In this document: positions 17,260-26,914 of the stretch, piece by piece | Layout of the letters: each line of letters opens with the position of its first letter | Numbering within the stretch: position 1 is the first letter of the stretch | NCBI RefSeq assembly: GCF_002760655.1 | Contig: NZ_PDOC01000004.1 | Span: 310,001 to 374,000 of the forward strand | Length of the DNA stretch: 64,000 nt | Reading direction: 5' to 3' | Source: Massilia eurypsychrophila | Lineage (GTDB): Bacteria > Pseudomonadota > Gammaproteobacteria > Burkholderiales > Burkholderiaceae_D | Made by a program: the position numbers and the translations under genes | Notes under the pieces: model-generated | What the model saw: only the letters and a program-made list of their open reading frames with translations | Told to the model about the DNA's origin: nothing | Databases searched by the model: none

Positions 17260-17736
17260 CTACTTGCTGCGCACTTTTGTCAGCAGCTTGGTCGTCGAGC
17301 GGTCGTGTTTGAAATCGATCGCCACCGCCTGCCCGCCATACGCCAGCACCGCCTGCCCCTCGGGGATGGCCGTCATGTCGTAGTCGCCGCCTTTGGCGTA
17401 GATTTCCGGCTGCGCTTCCTGCACCACTTCGAGGGCGGTGTCCTCGTCGAAGTCGACCACCAGGCTGACCGATTCAAGCGCGGCCAGCACCGCCATGCGG
17501 TCGGCGCACATGTTGAGCGGACGGTCGTCGCCCTTGCCGAGCCGCTTTACCGACGCGTCGGTGTTGGCCGCCACCACCAGCGAGGCGCCCAGCGCGCGCG
17601 CCTGCGCAAGATACGTCACGTGGCCGCGGTGCAGGATGTCGAATACGCCGTTGGTCAGCACCACCGGCTTTGGCAAGGCGGCAACGCGCGCCTTCAGTTC
17701 GTCGCGCGTGCAGATTTTCTTTTCAAATTCGGGCAT
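17260..17736 (-). CDS. rfaE2: D-glycero-beta-D-manno-heptose 1-phosphate adenylyltransferase
   Basis: A 158-residue nucleotidyltransferase matching the C-terminal half of HldE. VLTNGVFDILHRGHVTYLAQARALG carries the HxGH motif; ANTDASVKRLGKGDDRPLN and KGGDYDMTAIPEG follow. It makes ADP-heptose, the donor for the lipopolysaccharide inner core. The sugar kinase half (rfaE1) is absent, so it must be encoded elsewhere, as is usual when the two are split. It is preceded by the DUF3717 gene with a 6-base gap and may share its transcript. Confidence 0.93.
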   Translation of the reverse strand: MPEFEKKICTRDELKARVAALPKPVVLTNGVFDILHRGHVTYLAQARALGASLVVAANTDASVKRLGKGDDRPLNMCADRMAVLAALESVSLVVDFDEDTALEVVQEAQPEIYAKGGDYDMTAIPEGQAVLAYGGQAVAIDFKHDRSTTKLLTKVRSK

Positions 17737-17742
17737 TGGGCA

Positions 17743-17967
17743 TCAATCAGTGTGTGGATTTGTCGCGCGCCAGGATTCGATCAGGCCGCGCACAGATGCG
17801 TCGAGCGTATCGATGTCGATACTGGCGGCGCGGTTGAAAATCATCAGCGCATACGCGCGCGCGAGCACGTTGACTTCGCGCGACAAGGCGTACTCGTTGC
17901 CGCGCGCGGGAGCCTGGTGTCGCCAGAAATTGATCGCCGCCTCCAGCTCCTGCACAGTGAGCACCAT
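17743..17967 (-). CDS. DUF3717 domain protein
   Basis: A 74-residue protein, MVLTVQELEAAINFWRHQ...YALSREVNVLARAYALMIFN...LDASVRGLIESW. This helical layout is the DUF3717 family, known mostly from Burkholderiales and without a known function. The ATG at 17967 overlaps the stop of the upstream PilU-like gene (TGATG), a sign of translational coupling; a GTG at 17970 is an alternative. Its place between a pilus ATPase and rfaE2 does not tell its job. Confidence 0.8.
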   Translation of the reverse strand: MVLTVQELEAAINFWRHQAPARGNEYALSREVNVLARAYALMIFNRAASIDIDTLDASVRGLIESWRATNPHTD

Positions 17968-19139
17968 CACTCCTCCGGCTCTTCCTCCACCAGCATCGAC
18001 AGGTCGTCGGAGGTGGTGGTGCCGGTGCTGCCGGGCTCCTTGCGGTCGCCCCGCAGCTTGATCTGCAGGCGCAGTCCGTTGGCAGAATCGGCGTTGCGGA
18101 TCGCCTCGTCGTAGCCGATGAAGCCCTTGTTATACAGCTCGTACAGCGCCTGGTCGAAGGTGCACATGCCCAGCTCGCGCGACTTGTGCATGATCTCCTT
18201 GATGCCCTGGAAGTTGCCCTTCAAAATCATCTCGCCGATCGTCGGCGTGTTCAGCAAGATCTCGATCGCCGCCTTGCGGCCCTTGCCGTCCTCGGTGCGC
18301 ACCAGGCGCTGCGAGACGATCGCGCGCAGGTTCGACGACAGGTCCATCAGCAGCTGGTTGCGCCGCTCTTCAGGGAAGAAGTTGATGATGCGGTCCATCG
18401 TCTGGTTCGAGTTGTTGGCGTGCAGCGTGCCGAGGCACAGGTGGCCCGTTTCGGCAAACGCGATCGCGTGCTCCATCGTTTCGGTGTCGCGGATTTCGCC
18501 GATCAGGATCACGTCCGGCGCCTGGCGCAGCGTGTTCTTCAAAGCGTTGTGCCACGAATGCGTGTCGACGCCGACTTCGCGGTGGGTGATCAGGCAGCTC
18601 TTGTTCTTGTGCACGTACTCGACCGGATCTTCCACCGTGATGATGTGGCCGGCCGAATTGGCGTTGCGGTAGTCGATCATCGCCGCCAGCGTGGTCGACT
18701 TGCCCGAACCGGTGCCGCCGACCACCAGCACCAGGCCACGCTTGGTCATGATGACGTCTTTGAGCACGTCGGGCAGGTCGAGCTTTTCGAAATTCGGAAT
18801 TTCGGAGGCGATCGTGCGGCACACCATCGCCACGCATTGCTGCTGCACGTACACGTTGATGCGGAAGCGGCACACGTTCGGCAGCGAGATGGCGAAATTG
18901 CACTCCATCTGGTCTTCAAACTCGGCCTTCTGGCGCTCGTTCATCAGCGACAGCGCCAGCGCGCGCGTGACTTCGCCGGACAGCTTCTGCTGGCTCAGCG
19001 GCTTCATCGCGCCCTGGTGCTTCATGCTCGGCGGGAAGTCGGCCGACACGAACAGGTCGGAGCCGCCCTGGTGGTGCATCACCGTCAGCAGTTTGTGGAT
19101 GTAAGCCTGGGCTTCGGCGGGGCCAAATGTCGTCGACAT
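17967..19139 (-). CDS. PilT/PilU family type IV pilus ATPase (second PilU-like copy)
   Basis: A 390-residue hexameric secretion-type ATPase. An N-terminal PAS-like domain (GGSDLFVSADFPPSMK) leads into RGLVLVVGGTGSGKSTTLAAM (Walker A lysine near residue 148), an Asp box (ITVEDPVEYVHKNK), Walker B (APDVILIGEIRDTETMEHA) and a His box (ETGHLCLGTLHANNSNQTMDR). FFPEERRNQLLMDLS and the length resemble PilU rather than PilT. A full pilT-pilU pair sits at 24.3-26.5 kb, so this is an extra paralog. ATG 19139 is used; a TTG at 19145 is possible. It is coupled to the DUF3717 gene. Confidence 0.88.
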   Translation of the reverse strand: MSTTFGPAEAQAYIHKLLTVMHHQGGSDLFVSADFPPSMKHQGAMKPLSQQKLSGEVTRALALSLMNERQKAEFEDQMECNFAISLPNVCRFRINVYVQQQCVAMVCRTIASEIPNFEKLDLPDVLKDVIMTKRGLVLVVGGTGSGKSTTLAAMIDYRNANSAGHIITVEDPVEYVHKNKSCLITHREVGVDTHSWHNALKNTLRQAPDVILIGEIRDTETMEHAIAFAETGHLCLGTLHANNSNQTMDRIINFFPEERRNQLLMDLSSNLRAIVSQRLVRTEDGKGRKAAIEILLNTPTIGEMILKGNFQGIKEIMHKSRELGMCTFDQALYELYNKGFIGYDEAIRNADSANGLRLQIKLRGDRKEPGSTGTTTSDDLSMLVEEEPEE

Positions 19140-19295
19140 GCGCAACTTTCAAGAATGAAGCGGCGAAAAAACCGCCTTCCCGGCAATTATATCGACTGCC
19201 CTTCCGGTAAAATAGAATTTCTTTGCTGACTAAAAAGCAACTTTCTGGCACTATTGCCGCTGGCCACCTGCCCCCACCTGCCATTCACCTATCCG

Positions 19296-20237
19296 ATGAC
19301 ACTCACTGAACTGAAATATATCGTTGCCGTCGCGCGTGCGAGACATTTCGGGCACGCCGCCGAGGCCTGCTTCGTCGCCCAGCCGACCTTGTCGGTGGCG
19401 ATCAAGAAGCTCGAAGACGAACTCGGCGTGGTGCTGTTCGAACGGGGCGGCGCCGAAGTGTCGGTCACCCCGCTCGGCGCGCAGATCATCGCCCAGGCCG
19501 AACGCGTGCTCGAGCAGACCGCCGCGATCAAGGAGCTGGCCAAGCAGAACAAGGATCCGCTGGCCGGCCCGCTGCGGCTCGGCGTCATCTACACGATCGG
19601 GCCGTACCTGCTGCCGCCGCTGGTCAAGCAGCTGATCGACACGGTGCCACAGATGCCGCTGATCCTGCAGGAAAATTTTACCGTGCGCCTGCTCGAACTG
19701 CTGCGCCAGGGCGAGCTGGACGCGGCCATCATGGCGCTGCCGTTGCCGGAGCACGGCATGTCGATGCAGATGCTGTACGACGAGCCGTTCGTGGTGGCCA
19801 CGCCGAAAGGCCACCCGTGGGCCGCGCGCAAGGAAGTGCCGGCCGAAGACCTGAAATCCGAGACCATGCTGTTGCTCGGCAACGGCCACTGCTTCCGCGA
19901 CCAGGTGCTGGAAGTGTGCCCGGAGATGGCGCGTTTTTCGACGCCGGGCAACGGCATGCAGCGCACCTTCGAAGGCTCGTCGCTCGAGACCATCCGTCAC
20001 ATGGTGGCCAGCGGCATCGGCCTGACCGTGCTGCCGCGCGCCTCGGTGCCGGACATGAAGGACAAGAACGGCATGCTCAGCTTCGTGCCGTTTTCGGCGC
20101 CGGCGCCGTCGCGCCGCGTCGTCATCGTCTGGCGCAAGAGTTTTACGCGCCGCGCCGCGATCGAAGCGATCTGCGCCTGCGTCGCCGCGTGCGACCTGCC
20201 CGGCGTCGACATGCTGCCGCTGGCCGACGCCGCCTGA
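19296..20237 (+). CDS. oxyR: OxyR-type LysR regulator (peroxide sensor)
   Basis: A 313-residue LysR-family activator. The helix-turn-helix is in residues 1-60 (LTELKYIVAVARARHFGHAAEACFVAQPTLSVAIKKLEDELGVVLFER). With the start at ATG 19296, the redox cysteines fall at exactly C199 and C208 (GHCFRDQVLEVC), the same numbers and spacing as Escherichia coli OxyR, which form a disulfide in peroxide. The ligand-binding core ends with TVLPRASVPD. It is divergent from the PilU-like gene, with 156 bases between starts. Glutathione peroxidase and other stress genes are in the window, but regulation is not shown. Confidence 0.92.
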   Translation: MTLTELKYIVAVARARHFGHAAEACFVAQPTLSVAIKKLEDELGVVLFERGGAEVSVTPLGAQIIAQAERVLEQTAAIKELAKQNKDPLAGPLRLGVIYTIGPYLLPPLVKQLIDTVPQMPLILQENFTVRLLELLRQGELDAAIMALPLPEHGMSMQMLYDEPFVVATPKGHPWAARKEVPAEDLKSETMLLLGNGHCFRDQVLEVCPEMARFSTPGNGMQRTFEGSSLETIRHMVASGIGLTVLPRASVPDMKDKNGMLSFVPFSAPAPSRRVVIVWRKSFTRRAAIEAICACVAACDLPGVDMLPLADAA

Positions 20238-20249
20238 GTCGCGCCCCCG

Positions 20250-21209
20250 TCAGAGCGCGGTTTGCTCATGGCGCGCTACCATCGCCACCGTATGCCCGCG
20301 ATCGAGCTCCGGCAAGCGCCGCAGCACGCTCGCCGCCAGCGCATCGCGCAGCCCCTTGAAACGCAGCAGCCGCCCGATCGCGCGATACCTCAAGCCGCGG
20401 TCCAGCAGCCGCGTCCTGGCCAGCCCGCACAGCACGAAATAATGAAACGCCAGCGTCTGCCGATGCCACTCGCTGTGGAACGACGCGACCGGCTCGTGCC
20501 ACACATCGACTAGCGCCAGTCCCTCGCGCCGCGCCAGGTTGGCCAGCGCCAGGTCGCTCCAGCGCAGCACGTGGTGCGGCGGCATGTTCAGCGGCGCATT
20601 GGGCGCGATGGCCAGAAAGCTGTCCTCGGCCGGCACCGCCAGGATCAGCCTGCCGCCGGGCGCCAGCGCCTGCACGCACGCGTGCACGAAACTGGCCGGC
20701 TCGGGCACATGTTCGAGCACCTGGAACGAGCAGACGACATCGTACCGGCCTGGATTGGCGGCGGCATGCGCCTCGACCGGCTGCTTGCTGACCGCCAGGC
20801 CCGCCGCCTGCGCCCGCGCCACCGCCGCGTCGTTGAATTCGAGCCCCGTGTAGCTGACCGACGCCGGCAGCGCGGCGTGAAACGCGCCCTTGCCGCAACC
20901 GACTTCGAGCACCCGCGCGCCCTCTTCCACGTGGCCGCTGGCGTAAGCGTATTCGGGCTTGTCGTCCTGGTAGTACCAGTCGAACTGCTGCAGTTGCTCG
21001 TAGAACGCGGCGTCGCCGGCGCAGGGCGGCGAGAAGAAACCCAGGTCGCAGCCGGCGCAGCGGAACAGCACGATCGCCGGCGTGGCGGCAAGGCAGGCGG
21101 CCACGTCGATGCCCTTGTCGCGGTAACCGGCGACCAGGTCGGCGCTGGCGATCGATTCGGCGGCGATGACGGCGCCGCTGCTGCAGGCTGGGCAAAGTAG
21201 ATTCGGCAT
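20250..21209 (-). CDS. Class I SAM methyltransferase with N-terminal cysteine pairs
   Basis: A 319-residue protein starting MPNLLCPACSSGAV. The CPAC and later CAGC (FRCAGCDLGFFSPP) form a zinc-ribbon-like N-terminus common in sugar or lipid methyltransferases. The methyltransferase core follows: RVLEVGCGKGAFHAAL, GLEFNDAAVARAQAAG, YDVVCSFQVLEHVPEPASFV and LAPGGRLILAVP. ATG 21209 is taken from the conserved CPAC start. The substrate is unknown; similar proteins act on sugars of surface polysaccharides, but there are no such genes nearby. It is convergent with oxyR, with 12 bases between stops. Confidence 0.82.
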   Translation of the reverse strand: MPNLLCPACSSGAVIAAESIASADLVAGYRDKGIDVAACLAATPAIVLFRCAGCDLGFFSPPCAGDAAFYEQLQQFDWYYQDDKPEYAYASGHVEEGARVLEVGCGKGAFHAALPASVSYTGLEFNDAAVARAQAAGLAVSKQPVEAHAAANPGRYDVVCSFQVLEHVPEPASFVHACVQALAPGGRLILAVPAEDSFLAIAPNAPLNMPPHHVLRWSDLALANLARREGLALVDVWHEPVASFHSEWHRQTLAFHYFVLCGLARTRLLDRGLRYRAIGRLLRFKGLRDALAASVLRRLPELDRGHTVAMVARHEQTAL

Positions 21210-21335
21210 GGCATGTCCGCAGAGTGACGTAGGCAGCCTATCGTCGCGCCGAGCTTGGGCGGTACGCTTGATCTGCCCCAAGGGCGGGCGCAAACCCGGT
21301 AGAATTCGAGCCTTGCCTAAAACACATACCTCTCG

Positions 21336-22190
21336 ATGAACAAGCTGGCGTTGTACTTCAAGCTGATCCGTGCCGACAAGCCGATCGGCATCCTCTTGCT
21401 GCTGTGGCCGACGCTGATCGCGCTGTGGCTGGCGTCGAACGGCAAGCCGGACTGGCAGCTGGTACTCATTTTCACGGTCGGCACCGCGCTGATGCGCTCG
21501 GCCGGCTGCGCCATCAACGACTTCGCCGACCGCGACTTCGACAAGCACGTCAAGCGCACCGCCGAGCGCCCGCTCACCAGCGGGCGCATTCAGTCGTGGG
21601 AGGCGGTGGCCGTGGCCGCCGTGCTGGCGATCGTGTCGTTTCTGCTGATCCTGCCGCTCAACGCGCTGACCAAACAGTTGTCGGTGGCCGCCGTCATCAT
21701 TGCCGCCACTTATCCCTACTTCAAGCGCTTCTTCGCCATCCCGCAGGCCTACCTGGGCATCGCGTTCGGCTTCGGCATCCCGATGGCGTTCGCCGCGGTG
21801 CTCGGTGAAGTGCCGGCAGTGGCCTGGGCGCTGCTGCTGGCCAATGTGTTCTGGGCAGTGGCCTACGATACCGAATACGCCATGGTCGACCGCGACGACG
21901 ACCTCAAGATCGGCATGCGCACCTCGGCCATCACCTTCGGCCGCTTCGACGTCGCCGCCGTCATGCTGTGCTACGGCGCCGCGCTGGCGATCATTCTCGC
22001 GTGCGGCTGGCTGCTGGGGCTGCGCTGGTGGTTTGTCGGCGGCATTATCGTCGCGGCAGGAATTGCCTTGTATCACTACAACTTGATCCGCGAGCGCGAC
22101 CGGATGGGCTGTTTTGCCGCCTTTCGCCACAACAATTGGTTGGGTGCGGCCCTTTTTGCCGGAGTCGCGTTAGACTATGCAGCAGGATAA
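21336..22190 (+). CDS. ubiA: 4-hydroxybenzoate octaprenyltransferase
   Basis: A 284-residue membrane prenyltransferase of ubiquinone synthesis that joins a polyprenyl chain to 4-hydroxybenzoate. Both aspartate-rich magnesium/diphosphate motifs are present: [23 protein letters not shown] and [25 protein letters not shown]. The N-terminus [25 protein letters not shown] is typical of UbiA and separates it from heme O synthase. Length is normal. It stands alone, divergent from the methyltransferase gene. Confidence 0.95.
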   Translation: MNKLALYFKLIRADKPIGILLLLWPTLIALWLASNGKPDWQLVLIFTVGTALMRSAGCAINDFADRDFDKHVKRTAERPLTSGRIQSWEAVAVAAVLAIVSFLLILPLNALTKQLSVAAVIIAATYPYFKRFFAIPQAYLGIAFGFGIPMAFAAVLGEVPAVAWALLLANVFWAVAYDTEYAMVDRDDDLKIGMRTSAITFGRFDVAAVMLCYGAALAIILACGWLLGLRWWFVGGIIVAAGIALYHYNLIRERDRMGCFAAFRHNNWLGAALFAGVALDYAAG

Positions 22191-22271
22191 CGTTATCCAA
22201 TTTGCACTTGGCGGATCCTTTGTCCGAACCGGGCATTTTCAAAAAGAAAATTTAACTAACGAGGCTATCCC

Positions 22272-22592
22272 ATGATGGAAAAAATCCCTACCCAGACCGG
22301 CGCACGCGACCAACTGATGAATGATCTGAAAACGGTGATTCAGGATGCCGAAGGCTGGCTGCGCAACAGCTCGCTGACCGGTGAAGACCTGAAAGCGGCG
22401 AAGGAAAAGTTCGAGCGTACCATCAGCGCCGCCAAGGCCGACGTGATTCACTACCAGGAGATGGTGGTCGAGAAAACCCGCGAAGCGGCCAAGGCGACCG
22501 ACGAGTACGTGCACGAGAACCCATGGCGCGCGATCGCCATCGGCGGCGCCGCCGGCTTGCTGCTCGGCCTGGCGATCTCGCGGCGCGACTAA
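22272..22592 (+). CDS. DUF883 family protein (ElaB/YqjD-like)
   Basis: A 106-residue protein. A long amphipathic helix (ARDQLMNDLKTVIQDAEGWLR ... KFERTISAAKADVIHYQEMVVEKTREAAKATDEYVHENPWRAIAIG) leads to a C-terminal membrane helix, GGAAGLLLGLAISRRD. The ENPWRAIAIG-GxAGxLLGL ending is the DUF883 signature; ElaB and YqjD are inner-membrane tail-anchored proteins that bind ribosomes in stationary phase. GAGG lies 7 bases before ATG 22272. It is convergent with proC, with hairpin and tandem repeats between them. Confidence 0.9.
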   Translation: MMEKIPTQTGARDQLMNDLKTVIQDAEGWLRNSSLTGEDLKAAKEKFERTISAAKADVIHYQEMVVEKTREAAKATDEYVHENPWRAIAIGGAAGLLLGLAISRRD

Positions 22593-22624
22593 GCCTGCGC
22601 GCGCCAAAGGCGCATCCGCGCTCT

Positions 22625-22669
22625 GACGGGGACGCCGAGTCCCGCACTTCGGGACTCGGCGCCCCCGTC
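22625..22669. repeat. Long GC-rich inverted repeat between DUF883 gene and proC
   Basis: A 20-base arm, GACGGGGACGCCGAGTCCCG (22625-22644), pairs with 22650-22669 with one mismatch around a CACTT loop. It lies between two convergent genes, so it could end transcripts from both sides, although there is no T-run. Its outer bases GACGGGG are shared with the tandem repeat that follows. Confidence 0.7.
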
Positions 22670-22710
22670 AGGCCCCGTCAGGCCCCGTCAGGCCCCGTCA
22701 GGCCCCGTCA
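22661..22710. repeat. Tandem 10-base repeat overlapping the proC 3' end
   Basis: Four exact copies of GGCCCCGTCA (22671-22710) are preceded by a near-copy GCCCCCGTCA (22661-22670). The proC stop codon (TGA, minus strand 22700-22698) is made by a repeat unit, and the last unit encodes the proC C-terminal DGA residues. This points to expansion at, or insertion into, the end of the gene. Confidence 0.85.
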
Positions 22711-23519
22711 CCGCCCAGCTGCTCACCGAGTTCGCGCCCGCGTGCGGACGCCGCCTTGACCGCTTCAATGATCGCCTGCTTGACCCCCGACTGCTCCATG
22801 CTGACAAGCGCCGCATACGTGGTGCCGCCCTTCGACGTCACGCGCTCGCGCAGCACCGCTACTTCGTCGGGCGACTGCGCCGCCAGCTGCGAGGCGCCAG
22901 CAAAGGTGGCCAGCGCCAGCTGCTTGCCCTGCTCCTCGGTCAGCCCCAATTCCTGCGCCGCCTGCTGCATCGCCTCAATAAAGTAGAACACGTACGCCGG
23001 TCCGCTGCCCGACACCGCCGTCACCGGGTCGATCAGCGCTTCGTCATCGAGCCACACGGTGGCGCCGACCGCCTTCATGATGTCGTCGGCGGCTTGCTTC
23101 TGCGCCGCCGTGACGCCGCCCATCGCCACCATGCCGGTGATGCCGCGCCCGATCAGCGCCGGCGTGTTCGGCATCGTGCGGACGATGGCGCCGTAGCCGC
23201 CCAGCCAGCGCGCCAGATCGACGCCGCGAATGCCGGCGGCAATCGACAGCAGCAGCGGCTGGCCGGCCAGATGCGGCGCCAGGCCGGCGGCCACTTCACG
23301 CATCTGCTGTGGCTTCACCGCCAGCACAATCACGCCGCTGTCGCCGACCTTGTCGTCGACCTGGGTCGCGGTGGTGACGCCGAAATTATCGGCCAGGCGC
23401 GCCAGCTGCTCCGGGTTCGGATCGACGACGTGGATGTTGGCCCCTGCCGTCAGCTGCCCGGCCAGGCCGGCAATCAGCGCCGACGCCATGTTGCCGCCGC
23501 CGATAAATGTAATCTTCAT
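22698..23519 (-). CDS. proC: Pyrroline-5-carboxylate reductase
   Basis: A 273-residue enzyme that reduces pyrroline-5-carboxylate to proline with NAD(P)H. The N-terminal Rossmann motif is FIGGGNMASALIAGL; VLAVKPQQM and RTMPNTPALIGRGITGM follow. The C-terminal dimer domain carries the signature PVTAVSGSGPAYVFYFIEAM and RERVTSKGGTTYAAL. Length is normal. The last residues and the stop come from the tandem repeat at 22661-22710. The yggS gene lies just upstream (9-base gap) on the same strand, the usual proC-yggS pairing. Confidence 0.96.
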   Translation of the reverse strand: MKITFIGGGNMASALIAGLAGQLTAGANIHVVDPNPEQLARLADNFGVTTATQVDDKVGDSGVIVLAVKPQQMREVAAGLAPHLAGQPLLLSIAAGIRGVDLARWLGGYGAIVRTMPNTPALIGRGITGMVAMGGVTAAQKQAADDIMKAVGATVWLDDEALIDPVTAVSGSGPAYVFYFIEAMQQAAQELGLTEEQGKQLALATFAGASQLAAQSPDEVAVLRERVTSKGGTTYAALVSMEQSGVKQAIIEAVKAASARGRELGEQLGGDGA

Positions 23520-23528
23520 GCCTGCCCT

Positions 23529-24230
23529 TTAATCATAATTGCGTACTCCGAAAATGGCGCTGCCGACGCGCACGATGGTGGCGCCTTCGGCGATCGCCGC
23601 GGCCAGATCGGCCGACATCCCCATCGACAGCGTATCGAGTTCGATGCCGCCGGCGCGCAGCCCGTCGGCCAGCAGGCGCAGGCGGGCGAACCCGGCGCGC
23701 TGCCTGGCCTCGTCGGTTTCCAGTTCGGGAATCGTCATCAGGCCGCGCAGCTTCAGGTTCGGCAGCAGCGTGATCTGGCGCGCCAGCTCCTCCACCTCGT
23801 CGGCGGCGGCGCCGCTCTTGCTCGCCTCGCCGCTGGTGTTGACCTGGATGCAGATATTCAGCGGCGCCATGCCGGCCGGGCGCTGCTCCGACAGGCGCTG
23901 GGCGATCTTCAGCCGCTCGACGGTGTGGACCCAGTTGAAGCCGGCGGCGATCGGGCGCGTCTTGTTGCTCTGGATCGGGCCGATGAAGTGCCACTCGATC
24001 GGCGCGGCCGGCAGCGCGGCGGCGACGGCGGCCATCTTGTCGAGCGCTTCCTGCAGGTAGTTTTCGCCAAAGGCGCGCTGGCCGGCGGCGATTGCCTCGA
24101 GCACCGCTTCGGCGGGGAACGACTTCGACACGGCCAGTAGTTGTATCGACGCACGGTCGCGCCCGGCCGTATTGCTTGCGGCGCGTATAGTCGCATCGAC
24201 AGCTTGCAGTTTGTGGGCGATTGTGGACAT
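23529..24230 (-). CDS. yggS: PLP homeostasis protein (YggS/PLPBP family)
   Basis: A 233-residue PLP-binding TIM-barrel protein without known enzyme activity that keeps pyridoxal phosphate and amino acid pools in balance. Motifs: LLAVSKSFPAEAVLEA with the PLP lysine, FGENYLQEALDKM, EWHFIGPIQSNKTRPIA, NTSGEASKSG and LSMGMSADLAAAIAEGATIVRVGSAIFG. ATG 24230 (MSTIAHKLQ) fits the family start; another ATG lies at 24236. It is divergent from pilT, as in many proteobacteria, and precedes proC. Confidence 0.94.
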   Translation of the reverse strand: MSTIAHKLQAVDATIRAASNTAGRDRASIQLLAVSKSFPAEAVLEAIAAGQRAFGENYLQEALDKMAAVAAALPAAPIEWHFIGPIQSNKTRPIAAGFNWVHTVERLKIAQRLSEQRPAGMAPLNICIQVNTSGEASKSGAAADEVEELARQITLLPNLKLRGLMTIPELETDEARQRAGFARLRLLADGLRAGGIELDTLSMGMSADLAAAIAEGATIVRVGSAIFGVRNYD

Positions 24231-24322
24231 AATCATTGTCAGCGGGCAATTAAAAAACTTCGAGTCGATGCAAACGTGCACACTTGGCAAGGCACGCGCC
24301 CTTCACTGCACAGGGATTATAA

Positions 24323-25366
<1,044 letters not shown>

Positions 25367-25379
25367 TCAAGGAAGACAA

Positions 25380-26516
25380 ATGGAACGCGACCAGGCTTCA
25401 AAATTCATGTTCGACCTGCTCCGGCTGATGACCAGCAAGGGCGGCTCGGACCTGTTCATCACCGCCGGCTTCCCGCCGGCGATCAAGATCGACGGCAAGA
25501 TGACGCCGGTGTCGAGCCAGGCGCTGACGCCGTCGCACACCGCCGACCTGGCCCGCTCGATCATGAACGACAAGCAGACCGCCGGCTTCGAGCTGACCAA
25601 GGAAGCGAACTTCGCCATCAGCCCGGGCGACCTGGGACGCTTTCGCGTGTCGGCGTTCGTGCAGATGAGCTGCGTGGGCATGGTGCTGCGCGTGATCACC
25701 ACCACCATCCCGAAGCTGGCCGACCTCGATTTGCCGCCGATTTTGGCCGACATCATCATGGAAAAGCGCGGCCTCGTGATCATGGTCGGCGCCACCGGTT
25801 CGGGCAAGTCGACGACGATGGCGGCGATGGTCGGCTACCGCAACGAGAACAGCTACGGCCACATCATCACCATCGAGGATCCGGTCGAATACGTCCACCC
25901 GCACAAGAACTGCGTCATCACGCAGCGCGAGGTCGGCGTCGACACCGACAGCTTCGAGGCAGCGCTGAAAAATTCGCTGCGCCAGGCGCCCGACGTGATC
26001 CAGATCGGCGAGATCCGCGACCGCGAAACGATGGAGCACGCCATCGCCTTCGCCGAAACCGGTCACCTGTGCCTGGCCACGCTGCACGCCAACAGCTCGA
26101 ACCAGGCGATCGACCGCATCATCAACTTCTTCCCCGAAGAGCGCCGCGCGCAGCTGTTGATGGACTTGTCGCTGAACCTGAAGGGCATGGTGTCGCAGCG
26201 CCTGATTCCGCGCAAGGAGAGCAAAGGGCGCGTCGTGGCGATTGAAATCATGCTCAATTCGCCATTGATCTCGGACCTGATTTTTAAAGGCCAGGTACAC
26301 GAGATCAAGGAGATCATGAAGAAGTCGCGCGAACTGGGCATGCAGACGTTCGACCAGGCGCTGTTCGACCTGCACGAGGCGGACAAGATCAGCTACGAAG
26401 ACGCGCTGCGCAACGCCGACTCGGTCAACGACCTGCGCCTGGCCATCAAACTGCAGGGCAAGGACGCGAAGAACCGCGACCTGTCGGCGGGTACCGAACA
26501 CTTGGGGATCGTGTAA
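25380..26516 (+). CDS. pilU: Type IV pilus ATPase PilU
   Basis: A 378-residue PilT paralog that assists PilT in retraction. SKGGSDLFITAGFPPAIKIDGKM starts the PAS-like domain. Walker A is MVGATGSGKSTTMAAM; ITIEDPVEYVHPHKN, APDVIQIGEIRDRETMEHAIAF and ETGHLCLATLHANSSNQAIDR follow. It is close to the extra copy at 17967-19139 through the core, but that copy has a different C-terminal tail. Its place directly after pilT is the normal pilTU order. Confidence 0.95.
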   Translation: MERDQASKFMFDLLRLMTSKGGSDLFITAGFPPAIKIDGKMTPVSSQALTPSHTADLARSIMNDKQTAGFELTKEANFAISPGDLGRFRVSAFVQMSCVGMVLRVITTTIPKLADLDLPPILADIIMEKRGLVIMVGATGSGKSTTMAAMVGYRNENSYGHIITIEDPVEYVHPHKNCVITQREVGVDTDSFEAALKNSLRQAPDVIQIGEIRDRETMEHAIAFAETGHLCLATLHANSSNQAIDRIINFFPEERRAQLLMDLSLNLKGMVSQRLIPRKESKGRVVAIEIMLNSPLISDLIFKGQVHEIKEIMKKSRELGMQTFDQALFDLHEADKISYEDALRNADSVNDLRLAIKLQGKDAKNRDLSAGTEHLGIV

Positions 26517-26634
26517 CACGCAAGCGGATCGGCAACGGTCCGCCTGCTGCGTCAGCGGGCGCGCGCACGGCGCCTGCTGGGTCCGCATGGCGACGCGCTG
26601 CGTCAATGAGAAATCGCGAACAAGTCGATATTAG

Positions 26635-26663
26635 TTGATTTTCGGTAATTTTTAGCGTATCCT
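26635..26663 (+). promoter_or_regulatory. Candidate sigma-70 promoter for the chemoreceptor gene
   Basis: TTGATT (26635-26640) and TATCCT (26658-26663) are 17 bases apart, about 250 bases before the chemoreceptor start. The wider gap 26517-26914 has no believable gene on either strand. No flagellar sigma-28 promoter was recognised in it. Confidence 0.35.
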
Positions 26664-26914
26664 GTCGTTGGTCGTTGCTCGTCCCGAGTGACCGCCCAGA
26701 ATTTCCTCCACGGCCCATCTCCCCGCCGTCGCTCCACTCGGATTGACCGCTCTCCTGTTCGCCCGCTGCCTGTGACGGCATGTGCGCCACTACGCTGCAC
26801 CAATCCTGTCGTTCTCGCTATCCCGTACATTCGCGGTGCTGCCATGCATGGCATGGCGCCGGTTGCGGGACCCTTCAAAAATATAGATATCGGAACCCAA
26901 TAAGGACCGCAACC

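Noticed and set aside
19140-19295. OxyR autoregulatory site
   Set aside because: ATAG-like bits occur, but no ATAG-N7-CTAT pattern could be placed with confidence.
20250-22130. A 626-codon minus-strand frame spanning the methyltransferase and antisense ubiA
   Set aside because: Only the part from 21209 down is methyltransferase; the rest is the antisense of ubiA with biased composition.
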